Origin: Catonia carolina
Lineage: Eukaryota; Arthropoda; Insecta; Hemiptera; Achilidae
Length of the DNA: 64,000 bases
Reading direction: 5' to 3'
Assembly: GCA_035578175.1 (NCBI GenBank)
Contig: JAQMRL010000001.1
Span: 56,133,553 to 56,197,552, forward strand
Both the position numbers and the translations under genes were made by a program. Positions 54,380 to 64,000 of this stretch are shown piece by piece. Within the stretch, counting starts at the first letter, position 1. Each line of letters opens with the position of its first letter. Below the pieces are notes generated by a model that made no database searches, was not told the origin of the DNA, and worked only from the letters and a program-made list of their open reading frames with translations.

Positions 54380-57300
54380 CTCCTCCGTTGCGAAATACCC
54401 TTTAATAGTTTAATTCAATGGAATGTTCGCGGGATCCGGTCTAGGTATGAAGATATAGAGATATTGATCCGGGATAAGTGTCCGTTTGCGCTTTGCCTGC
54501 AAGAGACGATGTTACAACCTGATATCCGATTATCCTTTCGTGGATACGAAATGTTTAGGAAAGATTCCCTGCATGGTGGCCCTGGTGATGGGGTTACAAT
54601 ATTACTTCACCAGTCAATGCAAGGGATAAGTCTGGATATCCAAACGGATATTCAGGCTGTAGCAATCAGGATAACTGTCCCGGTGTCGGTTTGCGTGTGT
54701 AATGTTTATTTACCACCAAACACAGACATTTCATACCTAGCCATGAGAGAATTGCTGGAACAGTTACCAGCTCCATATATCATCTTAGGAGATTTCAATG
54801 GTCACCATTATTCTTGGGGCTCCTCACTGTGCAATGGTAGAGGTCACATGGTGGAGAGGGTCCGGAGTGATTTAGACTTATGTCTATTGAACGATGGATC
54901 TGAAACATTCATGTCATCCTCAACAGGATCCTGGTCGTGCTTGGACCTTACTTTCTGTAGCCCGTCCATTGTTCCAAGGTTGATGTGGAGAGTACTGCCA
55001 GACCTGTATGGAAGTGATCACCGACCGGTGGTGGTCGAATTTTTGACTACCAGCCTGTCGATGACCTTCCGAAACGATGGATTGAAAAGCTTGCACGGTG
55101 GGATGAGTTTTCAAGTTTAATGGAATCTGAATATGAAGATGATGATGATGCACGAAAGCTGTTGTCTTCCTTTGTAGAGAGGATGTCTGCAGCAGCTGCC
55201 CAGAGCATTCCTAAAACATCGGGAAAAGCACGGCGTCCGCCGGTACCTTGGTGGAATGATCGTTGTAAGGAGGCTCTTCGGGACCGCCGTAGGGCCCTGC
55301 GCATTTTTAGTCGCAGACCTACGGATGCAAACCTGGAAGCGTACCGAAGAGCTCGTGCCTGCTGTAGGCGTGTCTTTCTTGAGAGTAAGAGGGAGTCGTG
55401 GAGCCGTTACGTTGGAGATATTAGCAGGAGTACCCCTGTGACAACGGTATGGAGAAAACTGCGTTCGGTATGTGGAAGGACGTCTCCACATCGAATCGCA
55501 GGGTTGCAAGCTGACGGTTCTGTGATCACATCACAGTCCGACATCGCTAACGTGATTGGTTCCTTCTTTAAATCAGCTTCCCTCACGTCTTCATATTCAG
55601 TACAGTTTCAAAATTATAAGAAAACCATTGAATCTCTTCCTTTCTTTATAGCGGACTCGAATGATCCTCTAAACATTCCTTTTTCATTGCCTGAACTTAG
55701 AAAAGCGCTTAAAGTATCTCGAAATACCTCACCTGGAGGAGATGAAATTACACTTTCGATGATAGCGCATTTACCGGATTCTGGGTTAAGGCAACTCCTA
55801 CATGTTTTTAATAAAATATACGCTTCTAGAAAGCTTCCAAAAACTTGGAAAGAAGCAATTGTTGTTCCGATCCTCAAACCTGGTAAAGATAAAACATTGG
55901 CCTCCAACTACCGTCCCATTTCCTTGACAAGTGTTGTTTGTAAGGTCATGGAAAGAATGGTGAACAGTCGTCTCATGTGGTATCTGGAAAAGAATAACTT
56001 CCTCGCTCCTGAACAGAGCGGTTTTCGGAGAGGGAGGTCTTCGACAGACCACTTGGTGGCCCTTGAGACGGCTATCTGCAATGCGTTTGCATTGCGGCAG
56101 CGCCCCGTTGCCGTATTCTTTGATTTAAAAAAAGCATATGATACAGCTTGGCGACGAGGTATCCTCAATACTTTGCGGGATTGGGGCATCGCTGGAAACA
56201 TGTTGGCCTTCATCAAGGACTTTCTAGATGAACGATCGTTCCGTGTAAGGGTTGGTCAGTGTCTGTCCGACAGGTTTGACTTGGAAAATGGTATACCGCA
56301 AGGAAGTGTAATTAGTTGTACCCTATTTGCGGTTGCCATAAACAATATTGTGAAAAGTTGCGTATACCCTGTTAAATGTTCGTTGTTTGTTGATGATTTT
56401 GCAATATATGTTGCATCTAGAAATGTTGTCTCAGCTGAACGAGCTCTACAGCTAACTATATACCGTCTTGAAGAATGGTCACGGCAGACTGGCTTTAGTT
56501 TTTCTCCTGAGAAGACTAAATGCATTCAGTTTTGCCGAATACGGACTGATAATGTTCCAAGACTGTATTTAATGGGTCAACATATCGAAGTTAGCACTGA
56601 AATCAGGTTCTTAGGTGTTGTATTCGACAAGAGACTTACATGGGTTCCGCATATTAAAGACCTACGGGCTAGGTGCTTAAAGGTGGTTGATATTCTGCGT
56701 GTTCTTACAGGTACAGGTTGGGGAGCTGATAGATCATGTATGATAAGGTTCTACAAGGCTCTAGTGCGATCACGTATAGATTATGGCGCTGTAGCCTACT
56801 CATCTGCTACTTCCACTTCTCTGAGAATGCTTGACACAGTCCACAATTCATGTTTACGATTATCTACAGGTGCTTTCCGTTCTAGCCCTGTTGTCAGCAT
56901 CTTAGTTGAAAGTGGAGAAATGTCGTTATTCAGACGTCGCCAGCAGCTTCTATTGACGTACTTTGCCAAGTTGAAAGCTAGACCTTACCATTTCTTGCAT
57001 GACATCATTCTCAACAACCCGTGTCATGATTTGCATCTGATGAACGCCCGACAACCTTCACCATTCGGTGTAAGAGCGTTGGAGATATGCAACAACCTTG
57101 ATATTGCGATTCCTCGTGTCTACCCATGTAATTCTTGTCTATTTCCACCCTGGACCATCGCTCAGTTACACTTTAACTTTGAGATGAGTAAATACTCAAA
57201 GGCAGGCACAAGCTCTGTGGTGTTTAATAGCATTTTCAGTGAGTTAGTTGAAGCTATTAAACCATCTACGGTTGTATACACTGATGGATCAAAGTCGGAT

Positions 57301-58071
57301 GTTGGAGTTGGTTGCTCGTTTGTTGCTAATGGGAGAACCTATTTGTTTGGATTACCTGCGGGAACCAGTATTTACACGGCTGAACTTTATGCTATCAGCA
57401 AAGCTCTTTCTGTAGTCTGTGTGCGTGGGCGTCGGGTGTTGGTGTGCACTGATTCGCTCAGTGCTCTCCAGTCGATTAGTGATGTGTATTCACGCCACCC
57501 GCTAGTTGTGGACGTCCTCGGCACTGTGAAGGAGCTGAATGATAGAGGAGTAAGCGTTGTTTTCTGCTGGGTTCCGGGTCATGCTGGAATCCCGGGAAAT
57601 GAGGCTGCTGATTTGGCCGCTAAGGAGGCGGCTCGTCAACCGGCTTTCACGCAATATCTGACTATGTCTGATTTTGTGAGTCTGGTGAAGCGGGTCATCA
57701 CGGATTCCTGGCAGGTAGAATGGACTGGCTCTCATGGCAACAAACTACGAGAAATAAAACCTATTGTTAAGCCTTGGCCTACGTCACTGAGGACGAACAG
57801 AAGAGAAGAGGTTGTCATCGCGCGACTTAGAATTGGGCACACCAGATTAACCCATGGGTATCTCATGACGTCTGGTGATGCTCCAGTTTGTGGCAGGTGC
57901 GATTGTCCTTTGACAGTCAAACATGTATTTGTTGATTGCGTCTGCTACGCAGCTCTGCGTCGGCGATTCAAGATTCCCTCTGAATTAAGGAATATACTCG
58001 GTGACGAAAGCCCTTTTTTGGACGCGGCTTTGAAATTTTTACGATCGATCAGTGTATACAACAGTGTCTAA
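54380..58071 (+). CDS. ORF2: I-clade LINE ORF2: endonuclease, reverse transcriptase, RNase H
   Basis: The endonuclease part (54380-55039) starts IQWNVRGIRSRYED and shows CLQET, GDFNGHHYSWGS and GSDHRPVVVEF, the apurinic-endonuclease signature that nicks target DNA. The frame then shifts by one base at a run of five T (55040-55044). RT-RNase H (to 58071) shows LKPGKDKTLASNYRPISLTS, FFDLKKAYDTAW, GIPQGSVIS and FVDDFAIYVA with the paired aspartates, then RNase H (YTDGSKSDVG, AELYAI, CTDS, GNEAADLAAKEAA) and the CGRCDC tail. All catalytic residues are present. No ATG precedes the endonuclease motifs; ORF2 follows the ORF1 stop in the same frame. One extra T would restore the frame, so this copy is one base from coding. 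Confidence 0.92.
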
Positions 58072-58438
58072 TATATTATGTTCTATTACTCTTAGTTACC
58101 ATATTGTATGTGTTTTATATTAGTTATAAGTTTTATATTCATATGTGTTCATGTTAAGTGGCCTCTTTACAGCCCTTTGTGATCTTTTATGTCTGTGATT
58201 TTTTTTTAAATTTTTTTTTTTTTTTTTTTTTTTTTTGAATGAAATTTTTAATTTTTGGGTTGTGATACTAGTTTTAAGGTTTTAATTTCATAAGTAGTAA
58301 TGTGATTTCTGTGTTTTTTTTCTTTCTAACTGTGATATTAAGTTTAAGTTTATGTGTTTATGTTTTGTGTGAATTTAGAGTATTATAGCTTGTGATGTCT
58401 GTGATATTAGCTTATAAGATTTTATTTATTATGTACCA

Positions 58439-58467
58439 GGCGATGATAACCTTTCAAAGGTTTTTCG

Positions 58468-58514
<47 letters not shown>
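58439..58514 (+). other. 3'-terminal hairpin and poly(A) of the full-length LINE
   Basis: GGCGATGATAACCTTT pairs with AAAGGTTTTTCGCT (58439-58469), followed by A to 58514. The inner stem differs from copy A (AACCTCG/CGAGGTT) on both sides, which keeps the pairing. Confidence 0.75.
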
Positions 58515-58516
<2 letters not shown>

Positions 58517-58529
58517 AACAGAGCTGTTG

Positions 58530-59251
58530 ACGTCATCCCAGTCCACGCCCGCAAATTCCGCAGCCACGATATCCGTCTTCGCCCTACTGATCGTTGCCCC
58601 TCTATCTTCCCCTGTAGGATGAGTTGAAGAAGGTGATATTTTTCGTTTCGCATGATGTGCCCGAAGTACTCCAATTTTCTACGCTTGACAAGTTGTAAGA
58701 ATTCTAGTTGTCCATCAATGCGTTGTAGTACCGCATCGTTTGACACGTGATGTGTCCATGAGATTCTGAGCATGCGGCGATAGCACCACATCTCAAATGC
58801 ATCTATGCGATTACATGAGGCATCAGTAAGGGTCCACGCTTCCGCCCCATACAGAAGGGTTGAGAGTACATAACATTTTAAAATTCTCATTCTAGTATAG
58901 ATGTTGAGGGACAGGTTGCATAGTATGCTACGCATCCTGTTAAATACACCTCTTGCTTTCTCGATTCGGCACTTCACCTCTCGAGAGTGATCCCAGTTCC
59001 TGTTCAAGGTACAGCCCAGGTGTGTGACTGTCTCGGCTATTGTGAGAGCTACATTGTTAGTGGTGAATTGTAGGTTGTCGATGACGGTTTTACTAATAAC
59101 CAGTACGTGTGTCTTTTTACAGTTAATTTTCATACCATATTCGCTGCATACAGTCTCTACTCGATCTATTAGTCTTTGAAGTCCTTCAGCAGTATCTGCT
59201 ATAAGGACGGTGTCATCAGCGTGTCTTAGGTTATTTATTATCTCTCCGTTT
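58530..59251 (-). pseudogene. RTE-like LINE reverse transcriptase C-terminal part
   Basis: The minus strand begins NGEIINNLRHADDTVLIAD, an RT catalytic box in which Tyr is replaced by His (HADD). It continues MKINCKKTHVLVISK, VTHLGCTLNRNWDH, LLYGAEAWTLT, MLRISWTHHVS and LEYFGHIMRNEKYH. This is the fingers-palm-thumb end of an RTE/CR1-type RT. The 5' part was never copied. The open frame shown to 58429 in this area runs into the poly(A) of the I-clade LINE, which is an artefact of the insertion. Related to, but different from, the fragment at 4808-5486. Confidence 0.85.
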
Positions 59252-59694
59252 TGCAGCTTTTGTACAGAAGATAATTCATTATTGTTATGAATTCAATCGT
59301 TAAACAGACTTATGAAGTTTTGAAATTTAGTAATATCCCCATCATAGGAAGGGAGACGAATGCGAGGTAACTGAACTAATGGTGGGTTATTGTTTTTGAC
59401 TTGGTTTGTAATAATTACAGTATTATCTAACGACTGAATCAATTTTTTAGCGATATCGATCAATTGAAAGTATTTATTCTCAAAGGTAGTACGTTCGATT
59501 TCAAAATTGTTGTCAGGTTGTAGCAATTCGATTTTAGTTTGAATTTGCTCAAAGTCGGACCAGACATCTGCAAATTTATCTAGCCGTAATTTAACTTGAG
59601 TGATTTCAGCTTCAGAGTTGAGAAAATTGTCAAAACGAATTAAATGATTATTAATAACCTCACGTTTTTTAAGTAAGGCCTTGTAGTCGTCCAT
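59252..59694 (-). pseudogene. gag: BEL/Pao gag, N-terminal part of copy 2
   Basis: Starts MDDYKALLKKREVINNHL at 59694 and reaches LPRIRLPSYDGDITKFQNFISLF, the same block as copies 1 and 3. A TGA follows FND (about 59290), where copy 3 has Leu. The frame then continues IHNNNELSSVQKL to the LINE junction. The upstream open frame to 59760 is leader sequence. Confidence 0.88.
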
Positions 59695-60192
59695 GGTGAA
59701 AGAAATAAATGAATAAATTAACAAACAAACGCAGATTGAAAAAACGTAAACAAAAAACATATGATTGAAATTAGGTTACTGTGTAACGATGCGGTATGAA
59801 TGCAGACGATAGAGAACGAGCGATGAAGCCAGTTTGGAATAGAAACTGGATTGTCGAGTTGAGAGAGAGAGGCGGAGCGATTCTGCGCAGTGCAGCTTTT
59901 GACTTGTTGTAGACGAGGCAGAAATAAGATGGCGTCGAATGACAACTTGTGAACACATCGAAAGGAAGACACAAAGGAATGCTTGTGACGTCACGAACGT
60001 AAGCGTGGTTGCTCCCTATAACACTGTATAGCCAACAGCGCAATATGAAACAGCCAAGCCTTAACACGCATATAACACAATGAACGAAGACAGTTACACA
60101 ATATGTAATGACGAATTTAATAAAATAATATAGATAAATAATTGACTGTATCCACAATTACTGATAAACATCCGCAGCCCGCGAGGACCAAA
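59695..60192 (-). other. Leader and primer-binding-like site of BEL copy 2
   Basis: Non-coding leader. Next to the LTR the minus strand reads TT then TGGTCCTCGCGGGCTGCGG (60190-60172). The TGGTCC start is shared with copy 1. Confidence 0.5.
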
Positions 60193-60916
60193 TGTTAAAT
60201 ATAGTAAGCAATGTTGTAGTTTCGGAAACAATAAAAACATTAAAAGATTATCCACGCCGAATGATCCTTTAACGCAGAACAAATAGACAAATAAACGATA
60301 GAAATCCAGAGGACCAAATTGCTTATAAAGGCGCCAGCAATTACAGCGAAACGACTTAGAAAGTGCACGAGATAGTTAAAACAATTAAAGGTAACTGACA
60401 AAAGGGTTAGGAAATAGATAACACAAGGAATCGACATACAATGAAAATCACACACTATTGAACTACATATGCAATACACAAGCCAACACTCACCTGAATT
60501 AAACTTGAAGATACCCTTGAGTACACCGCGCGGTGCATGGAACGAACAGACGCTAAACAACAATTGCAAACAAGCGATTATTTCCCAATAAAAGTACATG
60601 AGCCAACACATTTATAGCTCACACGACACACACGAGCAATGCACAGAGTTCTCGACATGAGATACGATGAAAGTTAATAGAACGAAAAACTTGTAAAAAC
60701 GAATGGCGTACCCCACGCCATGAGGCGAAGAACCGGCAAGCGCGCCCACATAGTACACATGCAGAAACAACAATGAGTGATCTTACAGGAAGGAAATGAG
60801 TTAGGTGGAGGGGAGAAATACGTAATCAGTGATGTCAGAGGAAATATTTGGTAAATTTGAAGGATTAGTGTAGCGGGAATAATGAACTATTTTGTCAGTA
60901 CGGACTGGCGTTAACA
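60193..60916 (-). repeat. 5' LTR of BEL copy 2
   Basis: 724 bases, 722 identical to 46243-46966. Confidence 0.95.
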
Positions 60917-60991
60917 CTCTCTAGCACCTTTACTTAATGCTATCGGTTCGGTTACTTCAACCGGTCCATCTTGCCTATCTTCTTCTGATGA
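60917..60991. other. Gypsy sequence between pol stop and BEL insertion
   Basis: 75 bases that continue, across the BEL element, into 46242 and leftwards. It starts with the right copy of the CTCTC duplication. Confidence 0.6.
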
Positions 60992-63900
60992 TTAAAACTC
61001 TGTATCACTACTACCACCCGGTACAGGTTCTGAATCTAGCCCTAGACTATCATCATCACTCATCTCCCCCTCTGCATCTGTTACTCTATCATCGTCCTGG
61101 TTTACAGTTATCACAGGTGGTTGTTCAACTTGAAATCCTTCACCTTCACTTTCTCCTGCCTCCTCTTCTCTTACAGTTACATCTGTTTTATTCTTAAGGT
61201 TATCTTTCTTCTTTTTAGTCAAACTAATCTTATTCCTATTTCTACCTCCTAACTTAAGTCTATTTGCATGAACTATTATTTCTTGTCCATTTATTAACTT
61301 TATTTTAAAATTTAGATTATTTATTTTCTGTGTAATTTCACACGGTCCAATGAAAGGTTTACAAAATTTATTTTTAGTTTTTGACTTCATCATAGGTTGA
61401 TATAAAAACACACTATCTCCCTCCTGAAATTTTTTTCCTTTGAAGTTTTGTCATAATACTTTTTATTTTCCTTCTGTCCCACTAAGGTATTCTGAATACT
61501 AACTTCATACGCTTCCTTTAATCTGTCCATTAAATTCAAGATATTTTCTCCCTGACTTGTTTCTTGTAAAGAATAATCAAGGTCATCTGGATACGGTAGA
61601 CGCATTTCTCGTCCATGAAAGAGAAAGTATGGTGTATAACCCGTCACTCGATGAGGTGTAGATCTGTACGCCATTAGTGCGTAGCAAATATATTGATCCC
61701 AATTATTTCCTGACTTGTTGACGTAATGGGATAACATATCGCTTAATGTTCTGTGAAGTCTCTCGACTCTACCATTTTCTTGCGGATGATATGGTGTAGT
61801 TTGCATCTTTTTAACTCCAAGTAATTTACATGACTCCTTAAACAGGTTAGACACAAAATTCTTTCCTTGATCGGTTAAAAGTCGCTTTGGCACTCCGTGT
61901 CTGGTGACTATCACTCTAACAAACGCTTGAGCAATTGTAGTCGCTAACTGATCTGGTATTGGAATTGCCTCGCAATACCGTGTGTGATAATCCATGAATG
62001 TAAGAAGATATTTATTTCCTGATTTTGTCAAGGGTAACGGCCCAACTACATCCAAACTAACTAATGCCAATGGTTCTAGTATTACATCAAACTCCCCCAA
62101 AGGAGCCTTCCTCAACGCCCCTCTCTTTCTTTGGTTACATGACACACAATTAGCCACGTATTCTTCCACATCTCTCGTAAGTCCTTCCCAATAAAATTTA
62201 GATTTGATAATTTCTATAGTCTTCTTTATACCCTGATGTCCCGCAAAGAGAGCATCATGGTTTAAAGCAATTACTTTCGTAACCAACGACTTAGGTAGCA
62301 CCACCCTCTTCTTAGTTCCATCTTCCTTTTCAACTTTATATAGTACCTTGTCTTGATCGAGTACATAGTCTATTTCCTCTTCCCCTATCTTTTCCATTAT
62401 CTGTATACAAAACGGATCTAATTGTTGCTCTCTTAAGACTATCTCGCGATCAATACTAGGTAAATATTCCACATCAATTTTATTAACATATCTGCTTAGA
62501 GCATCAGCGTTAGTATGAGTTTTACCAGCTTTATGAATAACTTCAAAATCAAATTCGGAAAGTTTTAAAGACCATCGCGTCAATCTAGAACTTGGATCTT
62601 TTAAGCTTATCAACCATCGCAATGCGGCATAATCGGTAACGATCTTAAAACGCTTGCCCAAAAGATAGCAACGAAAATACCTGGTCGCAAACACTACAGC
62701 CAAAAGTTCCCTCTTCGTGACAGAATAATGAGATTCTGCACGATTCAGAATCCGACTGGCGTAAGCTATAACATGCTCATTCTCTTCATGCTTCTGGGAA
62801 AGTATAGCAGCAATAGCATATGCACTTGCATCGGTACTCAAAATAAATTCCTTGTCGAAATCTGGATACCGTAAAATTGGCTCTGTAACTAAAAGTTGTT
62901 TTAACTCGTCGAAAGCTTGTTGTTCTGCTTCTCCCCAATGAAATTTACTATCTTTTCGCGTCAGTTCTGTTAATGGTTTTGATACATGTGCGAAATTAGG
63001 TATATGTCTTCTATAATACGATGCTAACCCTAGGAACCCTCGTACGTCCCTCGCTGTTTCTGGTATAGGAAATCTCTTCACACATTCTACCTTTGATGGA
63101 TCAGGCTGAACACCCTCTTGAGAAATCACATGACCTAGGTAATTAACCTTAGGCGCTACGAAAGAACATTTACTCAATTGTAAATATAGATTTGCAGATT
63201 TTAATTTTTCAAAAACATGGACTAATCTTTCCAAATGAATTTCTAATGTTGGCCCAAAAATAATGACGTCATCAATATAACACAAGGCTTCTATACCTTT
63301 CAAATTCCCTAATAACTTATCTAAAGTTCTCTGCATTGTCGCTGGTGCGTTACTTAAACCAAATGGTATTTTCAAAAATTCATAATGACCTCCAGGAACT
63401 GAAAATGCTGTCTTCTCTCTATCTCCCTCGTCCACGTCCAACTGCCAAAATCCACTAGCAAGGTCTAGTGTAGTGAAATATCTGCTTCCTCTTAATGAAT
63501 CCAAAGTATCTGTGATGTTCGGTAGGGGGTAGCAATCCCTTTTTGTGACTGCGTTTAACGCCCTGTAATCTATACATATTCGCCACTTAGGTGTTCCATC
63601 CGAGCTCTTTGTAGACACAATGACTATGCTAGAAGACCACGGACTCTCCGATTCCTGTATTACTCCTCTCTGCAACATCTCTTTTATCTGTACTTCTACT
63701 TCTGGCTTCAAAAATTCAGGTATTCGATATATAGGTCGTTTGATTGGTTGCGTGTTTCCTGTATTTATTTTATGTTTAACACCCAATGTACATCCTAATC
63801 TACTCTTATCAGTATAAAATAAACAACTATAATATTCAAGTATAGGTAAAACTTGTTCCATTTCCTTATCATTTAAATGTGATAACTTATCATATAAAAG

Positions 63901-64000
63901 TTTACGATTTTCCACTTCTCCTGATTGTTGTTGCGGTAAGCCTTGGGTTCCGGATTCCCCTCCGCTCACCCAACAGATGTCTTGGTCTTCTTTTGAGGAA
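60992..64000 (-). CDS. pol: Gypsy pol: reverse transcriptase, RNase H, integrase (5' end outside window)
   Basis: Open from the window edge to 61390, then continued in another frame from about 61425 to the stop at 60992. Domains in order: reverse transcriptase (WRICIDYRALN, TTLDLASGFWQ, CYIDDVIIFG), RNase H (LSTDASAYAIAAIL, KRELLAVVFATR), and integrase. Integrase shows an HHCC finger (HDALFAGHQG, CVSCNQRK) and D-D-E residues in SLDVVGPLP, LTDQGKNF and QENGRVERLH. The shifted C-terminus holds a GPY/F-like module (FIGPCEITQKI) and a long acidic tail. The shift falls on a run of seven A (minus strand, 61436-61430). Protease and gag lie beyond the window. All catalytic residues are present, so apart from that shift the enzyme looks functional. 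Confidence 0.9.

Larger units (their letters stand above)
52498..58514 (+). mobile_element. Full-length I-clade LINE, 6.0 kb
   Basis: Flanked by a 15-bp duplication TGAACAGAGCTGTTG (52483-52497 and 58515-58529), which fixes both ends. Contents: 5' UTR (52498-53089), ORF1 (53090-54379), ORF2 (54380-58071, one frame break), 3' UTR (58072-58438), terminal hairpin (58439-58469) and about 44 A. It inserted into an RTE-like LINE and is the youngest layer of the nest. It is the reference for the truncated copies at 1-1143, 5487-7126 and 11371-12779. Confidence 0.95.
52401..59251 (-). mobile_element. RTE-like LINE fragment in BEL gag, itself split by an I-clade LINE
   Basis: A 12-bp duplication ACAAAAGCTGCA (minus strand; 52389-52400 and 59252-59263) flanks the insertion, and removing it rejoins the BEL gag frame. 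The LINE is 5' truncated, starting just before the RT catalytic box. It ends in an (AGA)n tail (52401-52416). Its own sequence totals about 0.8 kb; the rest is the I-clade element. Confidence 0.9.
46243..60916 (-). mobile_element. BEL/Pao LTR retrotransposon copy 2, nearly complete with nested LINEs
   Basis: Paired 724-bp LTRs with TGTTAA/TTAACA ends sit inside a 5-bp duplication CTCTC (46238-46242 and 60917-60921). Right to left: 5' LTR, primer-binding-like site, leader, gag start (59694), a 6.85-kb LINE nest (52401-59251), the rest of gag-pol (52400-47492), a purine-rich 3' region and the 3' LTR. Without the nest the element is about 7.8 kb. Only two base differences separate the LTRs, so it inserted recently. 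Confidence 0.93.
42623..64000 (-). mobile_element. Env-bearing Gypsy element, hit by a BEL element; continues past the window
   Basis: Reading right to left: pol (from beyond 64000 to 61390, then a shifted frame to 60992), a BEL insertion (46243-60916, 5-bp TSD), spacer, env (45658-43582), a purine-rich tract and the 3' LTR (about 42623-43507). Gag, protease and the 5' LTR lie outside. Pol-env order and spacing suit an errantivirus-like structure, although the integrase wording (TDQGKNF, HPQENGRVERLH) is not the classic Drosophila gypsy type. An endogenous retrovirus-like relic: pol has one frameshift and env is broken. Confidence 0.75.

Noticed and set aside
1..64000. CRISPR array, rRNA, or bacterial operon
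   Set aside because: No such repeats or genes; all recognisable sequences are eukaryotic mobile elements.

Overview
This is a eukaryotic, AT-rich intergenic window, almost certainly arthropod and most likely insect. The evidence is the set of families present: BEL/Pao and Gypsy LTR elements with a baculovirus-F-type envelope, RNase H-bearing I-clade LINEs, piggyBac, pogo, Mutator-like and Sola-like DNA transposons, and a Maverick/Polinton. I see no convincing host gene. The window is a stack of nested mobile elements whose order of arrival can be read from target-site duplications (TSDs).

Region 1-10.6 kb: an I-clade LINE copy (A) is split in its 3' UTR by a truncated BEL/Pao element (gag-pol with one stop, 5' LTR 4257-4765). 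Next come a 5'-truncated RTE-like LINE end, a second I-clade copy (B), a broken pogo-type transposase and a Gypsy gag fragment.

Region 10.6-29.1 kb: a piggyBac transposase pseudogene is split by a complete-ended 17.3-kb Maverick/Polinton (10737-28075, 6-bp TSD TGCGTA, long terminal inverted repeats). The Maverick keeps a broken protein-primed DNA polymerase B, an integrase fragment, a small conserved minus-strand gene with a TATA box, and an F-box-like gene. I recognise no capsid, ATPase or protease gene. It was itself hit by I-clade copy C and by a 3.1-kb block of unknown origin inside polB.

Region 29-42.6 kb: SINE-like repeats, a BEL gag fragment, a broken Mutator-like transposase, and a pogo-type transposon that contains a complete Sola-like transposon (35974-40437, 18-bp TIRs, TSD ATAT) whose transposase gene appears spliced.

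Region 42.6-64 kb: a four-level nest. A minus-strand Gypsy element with an env gene (3' LTR about 42623-43507, env 43582-45658, pol 60992-64000) carries a BEL/Pao element (46243-60916, 724-bp LTRs differing at 2 sites, TSD CTCTC). The BEL gag is split by an RTE-like LINE (12-bp TSD), which is split by a nearly intact 6-kb I-clade LINE (52498-58514, 15-bp TSD). The I-clade family is the youngest layer: four copies share a conserved 3'-terminal hairpin followed by poly(A).
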